Source of the DNA: Poa pratensis
Taxonomy: Eukaryota > Streptophyta > Magnoliopsida > Poales > Poaceae
Assembly: GCA_947311845.1 (NCBI GenBank)
Contig: CAMZMU010000020.1
Coordinates: 35,227,560 to 35,291,559 of the forward strand
Direction: 5' to 3'
Length of the DNA stretch: 64,000 nt
A program made the translations under genes and the position numbers. The notes below the pieces were generated by a model. That model saw only the letters and a program-made list of their open reading frames with translations, made no database searches and was not told where the DNA came from. This document shows, one piece after another, positions 12,665-23,357 of the stretch (the first letter of the stretch is position 1; each line of letters starts with the position of its first letter).

Positions 12665-12850
12665 GTGCGCCTTGGCGCACGACCCCCCGAACCCTGTTCC
12701 GACGACACGCCATACACTATGCTAATAATCAACGGGTTTAAATAATTATATCCATATGTAAGGTTGACAAATAATAAACAGAAAACAGATTCGTAGAATT
12801 ATAAAATGGCATGCAAGCACCAACGAACCCGTGATGACCCTAAAACCATA
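12665..12850. repeat. Local repeat X, copy 1
   Basis: Begins GCGCCTTGGCGCACGACCCCCCG and includes an AATTATATCCATATGTAAG tract. It recurs about 1.02 kb to the right at 13690-13875, and partly at 14427-14575. No ORF. The copies bracket small gene A. Confidence 0.7.
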
Positions 12851-13181
12851 TGTAAGATCGAGAAACAAAATAGACAAACAACAAACACAAAACAATTTTG
12901 CCGACAAACACCATGTAAATATCCAAGAAAACCAAAATAAAAGTTGACGTGAGAAAACACAAAATTGAGACGTTAATTATCACAATACTGCATCGTGTGA
13001 ACGGTTCCACTTTCTGGTCATGCATGCGTGAGTTATCGCGGGACAGTTCCTTGGCTCCCGTTCTCCTGAGTTCCACGCGGTTATTAATTCAATCCCATTC
13101 TTATTCGTGCTATTCTTATGCTTGCTACCGAGTTGCGCTTGTAGTGCATCTCTTCTCAATCCTCTCTCTCTTCGTACGTTG

Positions 13182-13517
13182 ATGGCTTCTGGAACCCGCT
13201 CCCGCTCCGCTGGCAAGAAGAAGATGGATGACAGCAGCGAGGCAAGCGGTGCATCTAGATCATCTTGGAGGGGGCCGTTGGGTCTAAAATCATCTCATAT
13301 TCGGTATCCAATTTACCCGATGTAGTCGCACTCTTGTTCTTTCAGTTGGCTTAACTGTTGATTCCATAAAATCTGCAATAGAAACGTGCACGAGGATTCC
13401 GACGACATGAAGATCATCAGAGCCCTCACCCGACTTAAGGTTGAACTCGAACAAGAGCGCAACCGCAATTTGACCCTCCGAAACAACCTGCTGGATCTGG
13501 CCAACGAACACCCTTAA
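13182..13517 (+). CDS. Small two-exon gene A, KKK N-terminus and coiled-coil exon 2
   Basis: Predicted exon 1 is 13182-13303 (ATG at 13182) and exon 2 is 13382-13517, with a 78-bp GT...AG intron (donor CG/GTATCC, acceptor GCAATAG/AAAC). The phases match and give 85 residues. Exon 1 encodes a Ser-rich start with SAGKKKMDDSSEASG; exon 2 encodes a charged heptad-like helix (LKVELEQERNRNLTLRNNL). Genes B and C nearby share the KKxK N-terminus, an early phase-2 intron and a coiled-coil second exon, so the three look paralogous. The product is not a family I can name. The basic cluster could be a nuclear signal (inference). There is no transcript evidence, and it could be a decaying copy. Confidence 0.45.
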
Positions 13518-13689
13518 TACTTTTGCGTATTATCGTCGACATGTGTTCAACGTTCTCCGTATACATTTAGTTTGTGTTGTGAACTTGGCTTACCAAAATG
13601 CCCCAGCCTTGGGCTTGTCATGCAATAAATTCTCTCCACCAAATGTAGCTGGCCATGCATGCATAGTTTTCGTAGCCGCACTGCATCGT

Positions 13690-13875
13690 GCCTTGGCGCA
13701 CGACCCCCCGAGACATGATCTAATGAAACGTCATACACAATGCTAATAACCAACGGGTGAAAATAATTATATCCATATGTAAGATCGAGAACCAAATTAG
13801 ACAAATAATATAGAGAAACAAATCAGGGCAACTAAATGGCATGCAAGCACCGTTGAACTCGTGATGATGCCTCCT
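13690..13875. repeat. Local repeat X, copy 2
   Basis: Starts GTGCCTTGGCGCACGACCCC and aligns by eye with 12665-12850 through ATGGCATGCAAGCACC. A further diverged partial copy, with ATCCGTATGTAGAACC and CTCGTGATGATGCC, lies at 14427-14575. Confidence 0.7.
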
Positions 13876-13889
13876 ACCGATCAAATGAA

Positions 13890-14060
13890 TATGTTTTACC
13901 TCTGTCTTTAAATCGCCGTCCAAGGACCAAGGGAGTGCCGGCAAGATCCGCTGATCTGACCGATAAGATTATACGCAGATCCTCGCCGCACATACCTCGG
14001 GAAGGAACCATAATAACACCCCGGTTTGACAACACGCCACCTACCCATGCCTGCGTCTAC
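13890..14060. repeat. Local repeat Y, copy 1
   Basis: The block GTCTTTAAATCGCCGTC...CTGACCGAT...CCTCGCCG...ACCTCGGGAAGGAA recurs, diverged, at 16945-17095. Both copies flank the small-gene cluster. 14100-14750 beyond it has no other feature that I can support. Confidence 0.55.
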
Positions 14061-14754
14061 CTTTCGTTTGCACGAGGTGTTATCTTGCTTAACACCATAC
14101 ATTGAAGCCGGCGTAACGGCAACAGGGCTAAGCCGACAGGCCTGAGGACTTATATGAACAACATAGTGCCGATGCGTGCCACTCACGTAGTGATCGACAA
14201 CATATCATACACAATAGTGATAATGAACGGTTAATAGAGGATCAAGGAGGAGTTCAACACTTGAGAGTCTGCGAGGACGGAAGTAGAAGATAGTAGAGTG
14301 AGAGAGTAGGTTTAGAGAGTTGGTGTGGAGTTGTAAATCGACCAGATTGTTTGCAGTTTGGTCGGCATCTTGTACATTGTTTCCCCTTCAATAAAACTAT
14401 GTTATGCCATTGGCATACCCGCTAAACAAAGATAATGAACGGTTAAAAAAATTACATCCGTATGTAGAACCAGATTAAACGAAACAATAGATAGTTAACG
14501 TAGACGACAAACATCAACGGCTCGTGATGATGCCAGCTACCGATCAAAGGCATATCTACTCGTTTAACGAATAAGATCATACGCACGCCCTCACGAAAAT
14601 CATGACGACAACAAACACGGAGTCCTCAAGTAAGAACAATACGTCAAACGAACCATGACTTTCATACAAACGCAGACCCGTGATTTTGGGTACTCCAAGA
14701 CGATTTCAGCGAATCGGAGGCACCATCCATAAAAAAACAAAAACACAACGGAAC

Positions 14755-15332
14755 CTAAGACGATGGCCCTGAAAGACTACACGGAAGGAACTTCCCTTGC
14801 TTGGCCAACTCGAGTTCCTCGCAGAGAAGAGCCTCGGCCTCGCCTAGCCCCTGGATCTTTTCTTTAAGGAGTTCAATGGTCGTCAGCAAGCCCGTGTTGT
14901 GTAACACGATCGAATTCAACTCGGTGCTAGCTTCTGTCGTGTTCCTTGAATTCTCCAAACATTCGAACTCATCCACTTTCGCCCTATCCGAGTTCTTGGT
15001 ACACTGCACGCGGGCGTCCTCCAGTCGCTCATCCAGATCTATCAAATGGGCACGGAACGATTCGATGAACACCATCCCAAGGGGCTTCCTCTCACGCAAT
15101 GTGGATTCATTGGCCCTGTGATTGTTATGTATGACAATGCATGAAGTACTTTGAAATAAATCGAAGAGAACTGAAAAGCAACTGAAAAGAGGAACAAAGG
15201 TCCAACAGAAGTAAAGAAAGAGACGAGCCACATCACAACATATCTTTAAATAAACAGATACCTGACAAACGAAGAAGATCCTTCAGTGACCTTCCTCTTC
15301 TTTGCGCCGGCAGATCCTTCCGCAGACGACAT
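14755..15332 (-). CDS. Small two-exon gene B, KKRK N-terminus and coiled-coil exon 2
   Basis: Exon 1 is 15262-15332 (ATG at 15332) and exon 2 is 14755-15115, joined across a 146-bp GT...AG intron (donor AG/GTATCTG, acceptor ATCACAG/GGCC). Phases match and give 143 residues ending at TAG 14755. The N-terminus is Ser-rich with GAKKRKVTEGSSS, a plausible monopartite nuclear signal. Exon 2 is charged and helical with heptad-like LLKEKIQGLGEAEALLCEEL near the C-terminus. The start is chosen because the 17 bases before it match those before gene C's ATG. No known domain is recognised. It is the best preserved of the three paralogues. Confidence 0.5.
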
Positions 15333-15655
15333 AGTCAGTGCCGAGGAACAGAGAAGCGGTTTCGTGATTTTAGGGAAGAGCGAAGGCAAAAGATAGCTAA
15401 ATAGACCGAAAGAGGGAGACGGAAAACCGAGGGAGAAAAGGAGTAATTAACCCATCGCCACAGGAACTGTCCCCAACCATTCGCAACTGCACACACACAC
15501 GTTATGCGACGGTTACGTTGCCATGCGTATATGTTGCCACGTACATAAGTGATAGAAAGAAAACCCGGTACATACATATTCTTAGTTAAACCAAAATATA
15601 ATAACATAGAGGGCAGTAGTAGAGTATAACATAAGACCAAACTAAATGATGACGC

Positions 15656-16154
15656 TCATGGACGGGACTTCCGTGCTTCCATGGCCAGTACTTCGATCTC
15701 CTTGCGGATGCGACAAGCTTCCTGGCACTGCGTCAATCTTGTCTCGCAGAGAGTTGGCTAGCTTCATCAAGTCAATGTTGCGCACCCGCTCAGTATCCAC
15801 TTCTCCCATGATCTTCAATGCCCTCTGTTCCTCCATCGCCGAACGAACATAAGCAGCTTTTGCCCGGTCGACATTCACAATAGACTCTCGAGAACCTAGG
15901 CCATCCGCCTGTCCCCACACGCGATCTGATCCCTGAGGTCGTTGAGAATCTGAAGCTCCGCCGCCGTTTGCTCAGCAGCCGAAGAGGATCCAAGGGCAGC
16001 GGCGTCGCAACCGCCGACTCTGAAAGTAAAGTGGAACATGTGAATAAACAACGTTGAAAGAGATAGCAGTGAAAAAATGGTGAAACAAATACCCGGATCC
16101 AGTCAAGGACTTGGACTTCTTTGCAGCAGGAGAGGATATCGGTGGGAAAGACAT
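15656..16154 (-). pseudogene. Small two-exon gene C, frameshifted paralogue of B
   Basis: Exon 1 is 16093-16154 (ATG at 16154; an in-frame ATG also occurs at 16202) and encodes SSPAAKKSKSLTGSG. It is joined by a 73-bp GT...AG intron to exon 2, which starts at 16019 and encodes AAELQILNDLRDQIACGD. That frame stops at 15896. Coding-like sequence continues in a second frame (AAYVRSAMEEQRALKIMGEV) and then in a third (CRIRKEIEVLAMEARKS) to a stop at 15656. I infer two later frameshifts in a protein of roughly 160 residues. Alternatively the short first-frame protein is real. Intron position and phase equal those of genes A and B. Confidence 0.45.
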
Positions 16155-16159
16155 GATCG

Positions 16160-17147
16160 ATGCCGAAGAAGTACCAATGCCAGCAGGCGGAGAAGAAAAC
16201 AAAGTCGGAGTGGAGAAGAAGCGTATGGGGAAGACAAGGAATTAACCCACCACCCGCACGAACAGACACGCGTATAAATCGAGAAATTAACCGAACCGCT
16301 CACAACTTCACCAACACGCCTTACCGTGATGTAGGGTGCAGTTACCGGGGAAAAAATTTAATGAGGGAGACGTTACGGCAGTGTCAGACGAAGAAAGAGA
16401 ATAAGGGCAAGAGAAGCGGCGGACACTGTATGACATGATGGAAAGGTCTGTTGGTTTTAATTGCCATGACTTATGTAAACGTGCGCACGTCGCGCGATAT
16501 ATTAAATAGATAGTCGTGGCTTCTTGGAGAAGCCGACATGATATGATGGTGCGGAAAGACGAAGAGAGACACGTATCGGACGACCAGAAAACTGACCAGA
16601 AAACTCAAGGACCTAAGACGACGCCTGGTGGTCTCCGCTCGCAATGGTATCCGACGATGTCACGTGGACAGATCAACGGTGCGAGGGAGAAACGATCAGT
16701 CTACACGTCAAGACCAGACTTTCTACACATACAATAATGGTTCAAGTCAGTCGACCAACGTGCAAACACCCATCGACAATCCCGGGATGACCGATCGCTG
16801 ATGCAACATACCCCGTGACAGTGCAGGGACGAAAACAATCTATTTAAACATCACAATCACACTGTTTCTATCGAGAGGTCCATGTCGCATGTCAGCCGCC
16901 GACATCACATCAGCACGGTTGTGATGACGAATCGCTAGTCAAATACATCGTCTCCATTTGTCTTTAAACCGCTGTCTCAGTCCCGTGCTGGCAAGTACGA
17001 CTTGTCTGACCGATGGAACTATACTTCACAGACCCTCGCCGTATACACCTCGGGAAGGAAACATGAGCATGATAACGCCTCGAACATGGCTACATAACCA
17101 AGCACGTCATCCGGCTCATGCATAGCTCTTCTAAAAGGTAATTGTTA
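16160..17147. other. Low-copy intergenic stretch
   Basis: Presumed upstream region of gene C plus local repeat Y copy 2 (16945-17095). The GTAATTAACCCA block upstream of gene B (near 15444) has a diverged counterpart here (GAATTAACCCA near 16239), so the paralogy extends into the upstream DNA. No supported gene otherwise. Confidence 0.4.
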
Positions 17148-17152
17148 CACAC

Positions 17153-18925
17153 TGATACCCTTTCTCGTAGTTACCCCACAATGGCGCCAGAAAACAGTGC
17201 TAGCCCCTTCGCGTGGTACCTGCGTGAAAAGTAAATGGGTTAGGTTGAGACTCCAAGTGCAGAGTGTATGTAGTAGTGGAAGACAGTTTTCCCCACGAGG
17301 GGTGACTCGAGGGTTTAATATCGAACTCTCGGGGAACCAGTATTTCAGGTGTTATCTCCTTATCCTTCTCTTGAGAACCTGCAACAAAATAAATTGTTTT
17401 GTGCCCTCAACCTCACCAAGTGGTTGTCAAGCACAAGGTGTGAGAATGATAATAAAATAAATATGCAAACAGTAGTAAATATGCAATGATGGTAAAATAA
17501 ATATGCAAGGATGATGGTAGTAATGATAAATGATATTTTTGGGTTTTTTATGATGAATGCAAGATGTAAAAGTGTTTTTGTATTTTCGGATTTAATAATG
17601 GCAGCAAACAAAAGTGGTGATAAAAGTGTTGGAAAGGTGTTTCTTATGATTAAAAATGGACCGGGGTTCATGGTTTCACAAATGCACTCTCTCTTGATAA
17701 CGTGGTAGACAATGGAACACTAAAATTAACATGTAAGATGGCAAGACATGGTTTGACAAGTTATTAATAATATGGGCATCACGTCCTAACATAGAGATCT
17801 CAAGTATAAGTTGTTCTCTCTCTTATGCTCCACCAAGATGCGAACTAAATCATAACACCTTAGTAATTAAGATAAATCAGAGCATAGCAATAAGTTCAAT
17901 GACATGAAGTTAAAATAAGAACATGCTAGATCTAGTCATGGAGATAGTGGCCAAGGTCACATCCACTCTCCGGTAGCATGGTATTTTTGTTTATCCCTAG
18001 TGAGGCAACAAAGTAAGGTAGAAAACCCAAGTGGATCGCAGAACTATCTGTCACGTTCACTGCACTAGCCACCCCCCGTTACTCCAACTAATGCACACGT
18101 TCCCCCTCACATGCTCTCATAAACATGCTTGATCATGACAAGTAAATAAGAACGGGGTACATAATATGCATCTACTTTCATAACTGAAACAAAACCATTG
18201 CAATCTCAAACATGTATTAACTCATAATAAAGATCCACCACAAAGGAATTACATAGATGACCGTAATCATGTTCAGCAGCTCATACGGTACTAATTAGTG
18301 AAGCTCATAGAGAGGAGAGATACATAAGTTACTTCCACAAACCCATAGTCCAGGGGTGGACTACTCCCTCTTCATCATGGTGTCGGTGGAGATGTTGTTG
18401 GAGGGGAAGGAGACCACACCGGCAGCGCCCCGCCGGAGTTTTCCCCCTCCAATCTTCAGCTCCATCTCTGTTTCGTGGTTTCTGTGTTTCGGCGGCGCTC
18501 CCTTTCGCGAAAGCCCTGGGGGGTCTATATATAGTCGTTTTTAGGTCAAGACGAAGCTTCGGGAAGAAAGATCGACGGCAGCGGAGGCCCGAGGGCCAGG
18601 ATGGGGGACCCCACGTGGCCAGGGCCCACCCCTTTTGGCCTTCTGGTCTCCGTTTCTTCGATTCCTTTGCGCCTACGTTTCGTTCCTTCCAAAAAATGAT
18701 CCCCGTAAAGTTTCAGGTCATTTGGACGTCGTTTGGGTCCCTGAAACATCAAAATATAGAAAAAGGGGTTTTCTGACAGCGCAGGGTTAATTCCAGAAAA
18801 ATGGGGAGTTGTTAATTATCCCCAAAACTCAATATAAATCATGAATATAACCCTTATATGATGCAAATAACATGGAATAACATGTAATAAAATGTAAAGT
18901 TCATGTATGCATTTTACATGCATCA
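17153..18925 (-). mobile_element. 3' LTR of element 17153-25147
   Basis: 1773 bp; the minus strand begins TGATGCATGTAAAATGC at 18925 and ends ...AAAGGGTATCA at 17153. Compared with the 5' LTR it lacks a 16-bp stretch (near 18620) and shows a few single-base changes. It contains a TGGCGCCATTGTGGGG relic near its 3' end. Confidence 0.85.
18525..18534 (-). promoter_or_regulatory. TATA-box candidate in LTR
   Basis: Palindromic CTATATATAG within the LTR; the same site lies at 24730-24739 in the 5' LTR. A likely Pol II core promoter element by position, but not tested. Confidence 0.4.
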
Positions 18926-21240
18926 ACATCCCCAAGCTTAACCCATGCTCGTCCCGAGTATGAAGGTGATAAAACTAACATGGACTTTGCATTTTAATAC
19001 TATCAATGGATATCAAAGGTGATTACTATTGCTACATAGAGTCAAATGATTCATTCTTCAAAGGAATAACAATATGCAAGATAAATTATGAAGTGATATC
19101 AAATACTCAATGTAAAGATGTTCAATGATAAATTCACAAAGTGTAATATAGAAGAAAGTACTATGGACCAAATGTATGCATAATGAAAAGTAAAAACATC
19201 CTATGGTGGTCATAGAGTACTTCTTATGAAAACTGAATATAAAAGGTGGACACTTTGGATAGATAAATAAGTAGAGGTAAAGCATGAATAAGTTTCATCT
19301 AACTTCCAAACACTTCTACTTAAGTTAATGCTTGCAATGTGGTAGTCATTGGTGTGGAGCTCTCATTACCCCTATCATAGCATCTTGAATGATTAATGTT
19401 TAAAGTGAAAGCAAATATGAGTGGTGTGCTTGACAATGTATTGGTTGAATGTCTCATGTCCCTTGAATACAAGTACCTACACCATGTGTTACTCACTTTG
19501 GTCCACAAAGTAAATTCAAATAAAGGTCATTGCAAGTAATAATAGTATCATCAAGAACTGCACTGGGGTACCTCTTGCCCCTTGACATGAACAAGCCCAT
19601 GTCAAAACAACAAGACAAACAGACAATGAACAATCTCAGCACTCTTTTATTTACTATGGGTATAGCTTTTTATTATGAGGTGCATCACTGAATGAACATT
19701 ATGGTTATGCTGTAAATTTCCACCATGAATGATGCATGGCTTAGATTAGCGGCCCAGGCATTTCTCTAACCATTTATACAAACTCTTTGAACTTACTAAG
19801 TATCCACATTCATTTCACCCATGATAGGCATCCATAAACAAAAGTACATGACATCAACTAAATATAAATAAGTGCAATGTTGAAAGCTTGCCATGTGACA
19901 GCACATATGGGCTAACTCCCAACCAAAACAATTGTCAAGCCCACAACTTCATAATTTTAATCACAATGGTTCATGCTTATTAAATGCAATAAAAGTAAAT
20001 TGTGCATCAAGTTCGTGAGAGCTTTTAACCAATTTTTCCCATGACAATCAATAACATAAGCATTTAAATTCAGAAATGTAGATAACACAATATAACATGA
20101 TAAACATACTTGGAATAGCATAAAGCTAATAGGTAGATATGGTGGACTCACTGGAAAAACTTTGGTTGAAGGTGTTGGGAAACAAGCTTTTTACTTGTTG
20201 TAATTTTTGGGCTAGCAATAGGGAGAAAGTTGACCATCTAAATGCATGCATAAGTGTCCATAGAACTAATCAATCCATGTTAAACCAAGTAAAGTTAAAA
20301 TTCAACATCTAAACATGGTAAAAGATAGCTCTTGACAACACACTTGCAAATTAACATTCATTCAAAGCACATGAATTATGCAACTATATGTATCTTTTAA
20401 AATCAACTCAAACATCCCTATCCCAATATATTTAATAGCATCCAACATAATTCAACCCAAACTTCCAGTAGCTCTCTCATATATAAATGATAGTGGTGGT
20501 CTTATAAAAATCAAACCGAAATAACAAAAGCAAAAAAAAGACGCTCCAAGTTTATACGATAAAGTGCTTTGATCGAAAAACAGAAGTTAGACGTGTGCAA
20601 ACCGAGAGTGTGTTGGTCAGTGGGGTTGTCTTGACATCCCCAAGCTTATGGTCTTCACCATCCTTGGATAGCTCTTGGTGCAGCTCCTCTAATCCCTGTG
20701 AAAAAACTTCAAAACACCGTTTCTCCCATTTCTTTTCTGTGGGGTGATATTAGTAGTGATAAACAAATAGGTTCCTTGCTGCATAAAATCCTTAGGCAAA
20801 AATTCATATGAATGTCCAGAGAGTATATAATGTTGTATGCCTACTCATAAACTCAATTGAATCAAAAAGATTCAAGCAAAAAGCTCAAAGAATGCATCAA
20901 ACAATATCAAGACAGAATCTGTCCAGAAAAACAGCAGCAGCAAAACGCATTTTTCTACCCTACTTAAACTCGTCAGAAAAATCTGAAAAATCACGTATAC
21001 AGAGGATGAAAAGTTGAAGCTACAGTTCAAATTACAGCTCAATCGGAGTTACAGATAAAAAATGAAAAATCAAACCGTGCACAGACTTCGTGCAGGCAGA
21101 AAACTCTCCGAAAATGAATAGCAACTTTTCAAACCCAAAATAGGTAAAACTTGGTTCTTTATTAAAAATCCCAGAAACAAAACTAACAAACTACTCTCTT
21201 GTTACAGCAAGAGGACTCAAAGAAAATCTCAAACAAAAAC
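18926..21240 (-). other. Purine tract and long non-coding 3' region
   Basis: The minus strand has AAGCTTGGGGATGT immediately before the 3' LTR (polypurine tract, about 18926-18939), preceded by 2.3 kb without a credible ORF. Part of it (18930-19310) is repeated in inverse orientation at 35285-35665. Confidence 0.7.
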
Positions 21241-21244
21241 AACC

Positions 21245-21290
21245 GGGTTGCCTCCCGTAAAGCGCTTTCTTTATAGCCATATAGCTAGGC
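21245..21290 (-). other. Conserved post-ORF motif, copy 3
   Basis: The block GGGTTGCCTCCCGTAAAGCG ... TAGCTAGGC starts just past the protease stop at 21306. It matches the blocks at 2466-2512 and 5684-5730 although the elements differ. Confidence 0.6.
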
Positions 21291-21305
21291 TTACTTACTT
21301 GATAA

Positions 21306-21939
21306 TCAAAGGGGACGTAGCTCATGAGGGAGCTTGAACCTTGGTGTGTCCCTCTTCCTTGGGAAGTGTTCCATGCTCTTCTTGTGTGGAAACTGAAACT
21401 TCACATTCCCTTCCTTTGAATCAATAATGGCACCTGTAGTACGAAGAAAAGGTCTTCCCAAAATAATAGGACTAGAGGTTTTATTCCCCATGTCCATGAT
21501 TAGAAAATCAACAGGCACAAAAGTCATGTGTAACTCTACCATAACATCACTTACTTTTCCTAGAGCATGTCTAATGGAATCATCAGCAAGTGCAAGTTCA
21601 ATAGAGCATTTCTCAATATTTTTAAGTTCAAGGACTTCATATAGTTCTTTAGATAATATAGAGACACTAGATCCTAGATCAAATAGCATGGTGTGTCTCT
21701 TTTCCAATGGTTACTAGTACCTTAGGGATCCATATATCCCCAAGCTTAGGTGGTATCATAGCTTCTTGATTGTACCTAGCAATCTTTTCTTTTAAGACAT
21801 GATTAGCAATATAGGAACCAAAACCAGCCTGGTTAATATTAACAGAAGGATCACTTGCAAATTTTTGTAAGATAGAAATTAATTCATGCAAGCTACACTT
21901 CTCTAAATCAACAAATGGTTCCTTAACTTCACTAAGCAT
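21306..21939 (-). pseudogene. Retropepsin (aspartic protease) of pol-less element, frameshifted
   Basis: Two overlapping frames. 21679-21939 carries the gag-protease linker and 21306-21707 carries the protease core, with the active-site motif FDLGSSVSIL (Asp-Leu-Gly-Ser where D-T/S-G is usual), the flap region and the ILGRPFLRTTGAIID C-terminal motif. The shift lies around 21680-21710. The protease would mature Gag. No polymerase follows; the stop at 21306 is followed by non-coding sequence. The DLGS variant is common in plant Athila proteases, so the frameshift rather than the motif is the defect. Confidence 0.7.
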
Positions 21940-21949
21940 TTTAACTTCC

Positions 21950-23032
21950 TCAACTTTTTTCTTTTTGAGATATAATGATGTTCTTTAATGAGGAAACTTC
22001 CTTAGTGAGTTGATCTACTCTTTCAAACAAAATATCATGTTTTTCGAATTTGGATATGAACTCCTTATTGAGCTCCTTTTGAGTAGATATAAATGATCTA
22101 ATGGTGTTTTCCAAATCACTAGAAACATTACTACTAGTGGTATATTTGTTTGGAACATATGGGGGCTTATTATAAGAGTTATAATTGTTGTTACCATACC
22201 CATTATTACCATAGTTCCTAATGAAGTTGACATCAACATTTTCAGGATTATTACCAACTAGTTCTTGCAAAGGCATATTTTCAAAATTTTGTTTATTAAT
22301 AAAAGCAAGAATGGTGTCCATTTTAGATGACAAATCATTTGTTTCTTCTATAGAGTTCACTTTCTTAGATGAACTAGGTGCTCTATCAGTATGCCATTGA
22401 CTATAATTTTGCAAGATACTTTCCAAAATGTTCTTAGCTTCTAATATAGTTTTTCCCATGAAAGCACCTCCAGCAGCTGAATCAAGTATATTTCTAGACA
22501 TGTAATTTAGACCATTGTAAAAAGAGTGTAAAATGGTCCATTCATTAACCCCATGTGATGGACAAGTTCTAAGCATGAGTTTAATCCTATCCCAAGCCAT
22601 GGCAACATGTTCATTTTCATTTTGCCTAAAAGAGAGGATATTGTTTCTATTTTGCAGTATTTTAACAGGGGGATAATATTTCTTAATGAAAGCTTCTTTT
22701 AAATCATCCCAAGAATTAATACTACCAGTAGGTAATGAATGTAGCCACTCTTTAGCTTTTCCTCTAAGTGAGAAAGGAAATAACTTCAGTTTTAAGACAT
22801 TACTTTCAACATTTTTAAACTTTTGCATGTCACAGATTTCAATAAAATCATGAAGATGCATAGAGGCATCCTCAACAGCACTACCACCAAATTGTTCCCT
22901 AGTTATCAAGTTTAACAAACTAGGACTAACTTCATAGCTCTCAGCAGTAATCTCAGGTGTGGTGATAGGCTTAGCAATAAATTGATCATTAGGAGTGTTT
23001 GTGTAGTCACACAATTTAGTTCTATCTCCCAT
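21950..23032 (-). CDS. gag: Gag of pol-less Athila-like element (360 aa)
   Basis: Intact frame from ATG 23032, about 300 bp after the primer site, to the stop at 21950. A retrotransposon Gag (Retrotrans_gag-like) domain spans about residues 57-180, with LFPFSLRGKAKEWLHSLP and W.DLK.AFI.KYYPP. Instead of a CCHC zinc knuckle, the C-terminal half has an Asn/Gly/Tyr-rich tract (about residues 268-290) and then a coiled-coil-like end (VDQLTKEVSSLKNII). It would form the virus-like particle that packages the element RNA. The intact frame in a pol-less element suggests that Gag is retained while polymerase is borrowed. Protease follows in another frame. Confidence 0.8.
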   Translation of the reverse strand: MGDRTKLCDYTNTPNDQFIAKPITTPEITAESYEVSPSLLNLITREQFGGSAVEDASMHLHDFIEICDMQKFKNVESNVLKLKLFPFSLRGKAKEWLHSLPTGSINSWDDLKEAFIKKYYPPVKILQNRNNILSFRQNENEHVAMAWDRIKLMLRTCPSHGVNEWTILHSFYNGLNYMSRNILDSAAGGAFMGKTILEAKNILESILQNYSQWHTDRAPSSSKKVNSIEETNDLSSKMDTILAFINKQNFENMPLQELVGNNPENVDVNFIRNYGNNGYGNNNYNSYNKPPYVPNKYTTSSNVSSDLENTIRSFISTQKELNKEFISKFEKHDILFERVDQLTKEVSSLKNIIISQKEKS

Positions 23033-23329
23033 TTTAACAAGTTTTTATGTGTTTTTAATTTTTTATGCAAAACTGAAAGTAAAATGACACTAATGCAACT
23101 CGAAATAACAAATGCAACACAAAAATGCAAAACTGAATATAAAATATGCAAACCGAAATATAAAGATGATATGCAAGACAAGAACAAAACAAAATAAAAT
23201 GATTGTAGGTAAAGATGGATAAGATGATGCTCACGTAGGTGCAACTTCCCCAAGCTTAGGTTGTTACACAAGTTGGTGATGAAGTTGACTTGATGTGAGT
23301 GATCCTTGGATAAACCTTTCAGCTATGGT

Positions 23330-23347
23330 TCCCCGGCAACGGCGCCA
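23330..23347 (-). other. Primer-binding site, tRNA-Asp type
   Basis: The minus strand reads TGGCGCCGTTGCCGGGGA, 10 bp inside the 5' LTR. A degenerate second copy (TGGCGCCGTTGTGGGG) lies inside the LTR itself near 23380-23395. Confidence 0.85.
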
Positions 23348-23357
23348 GAAAACGTCT

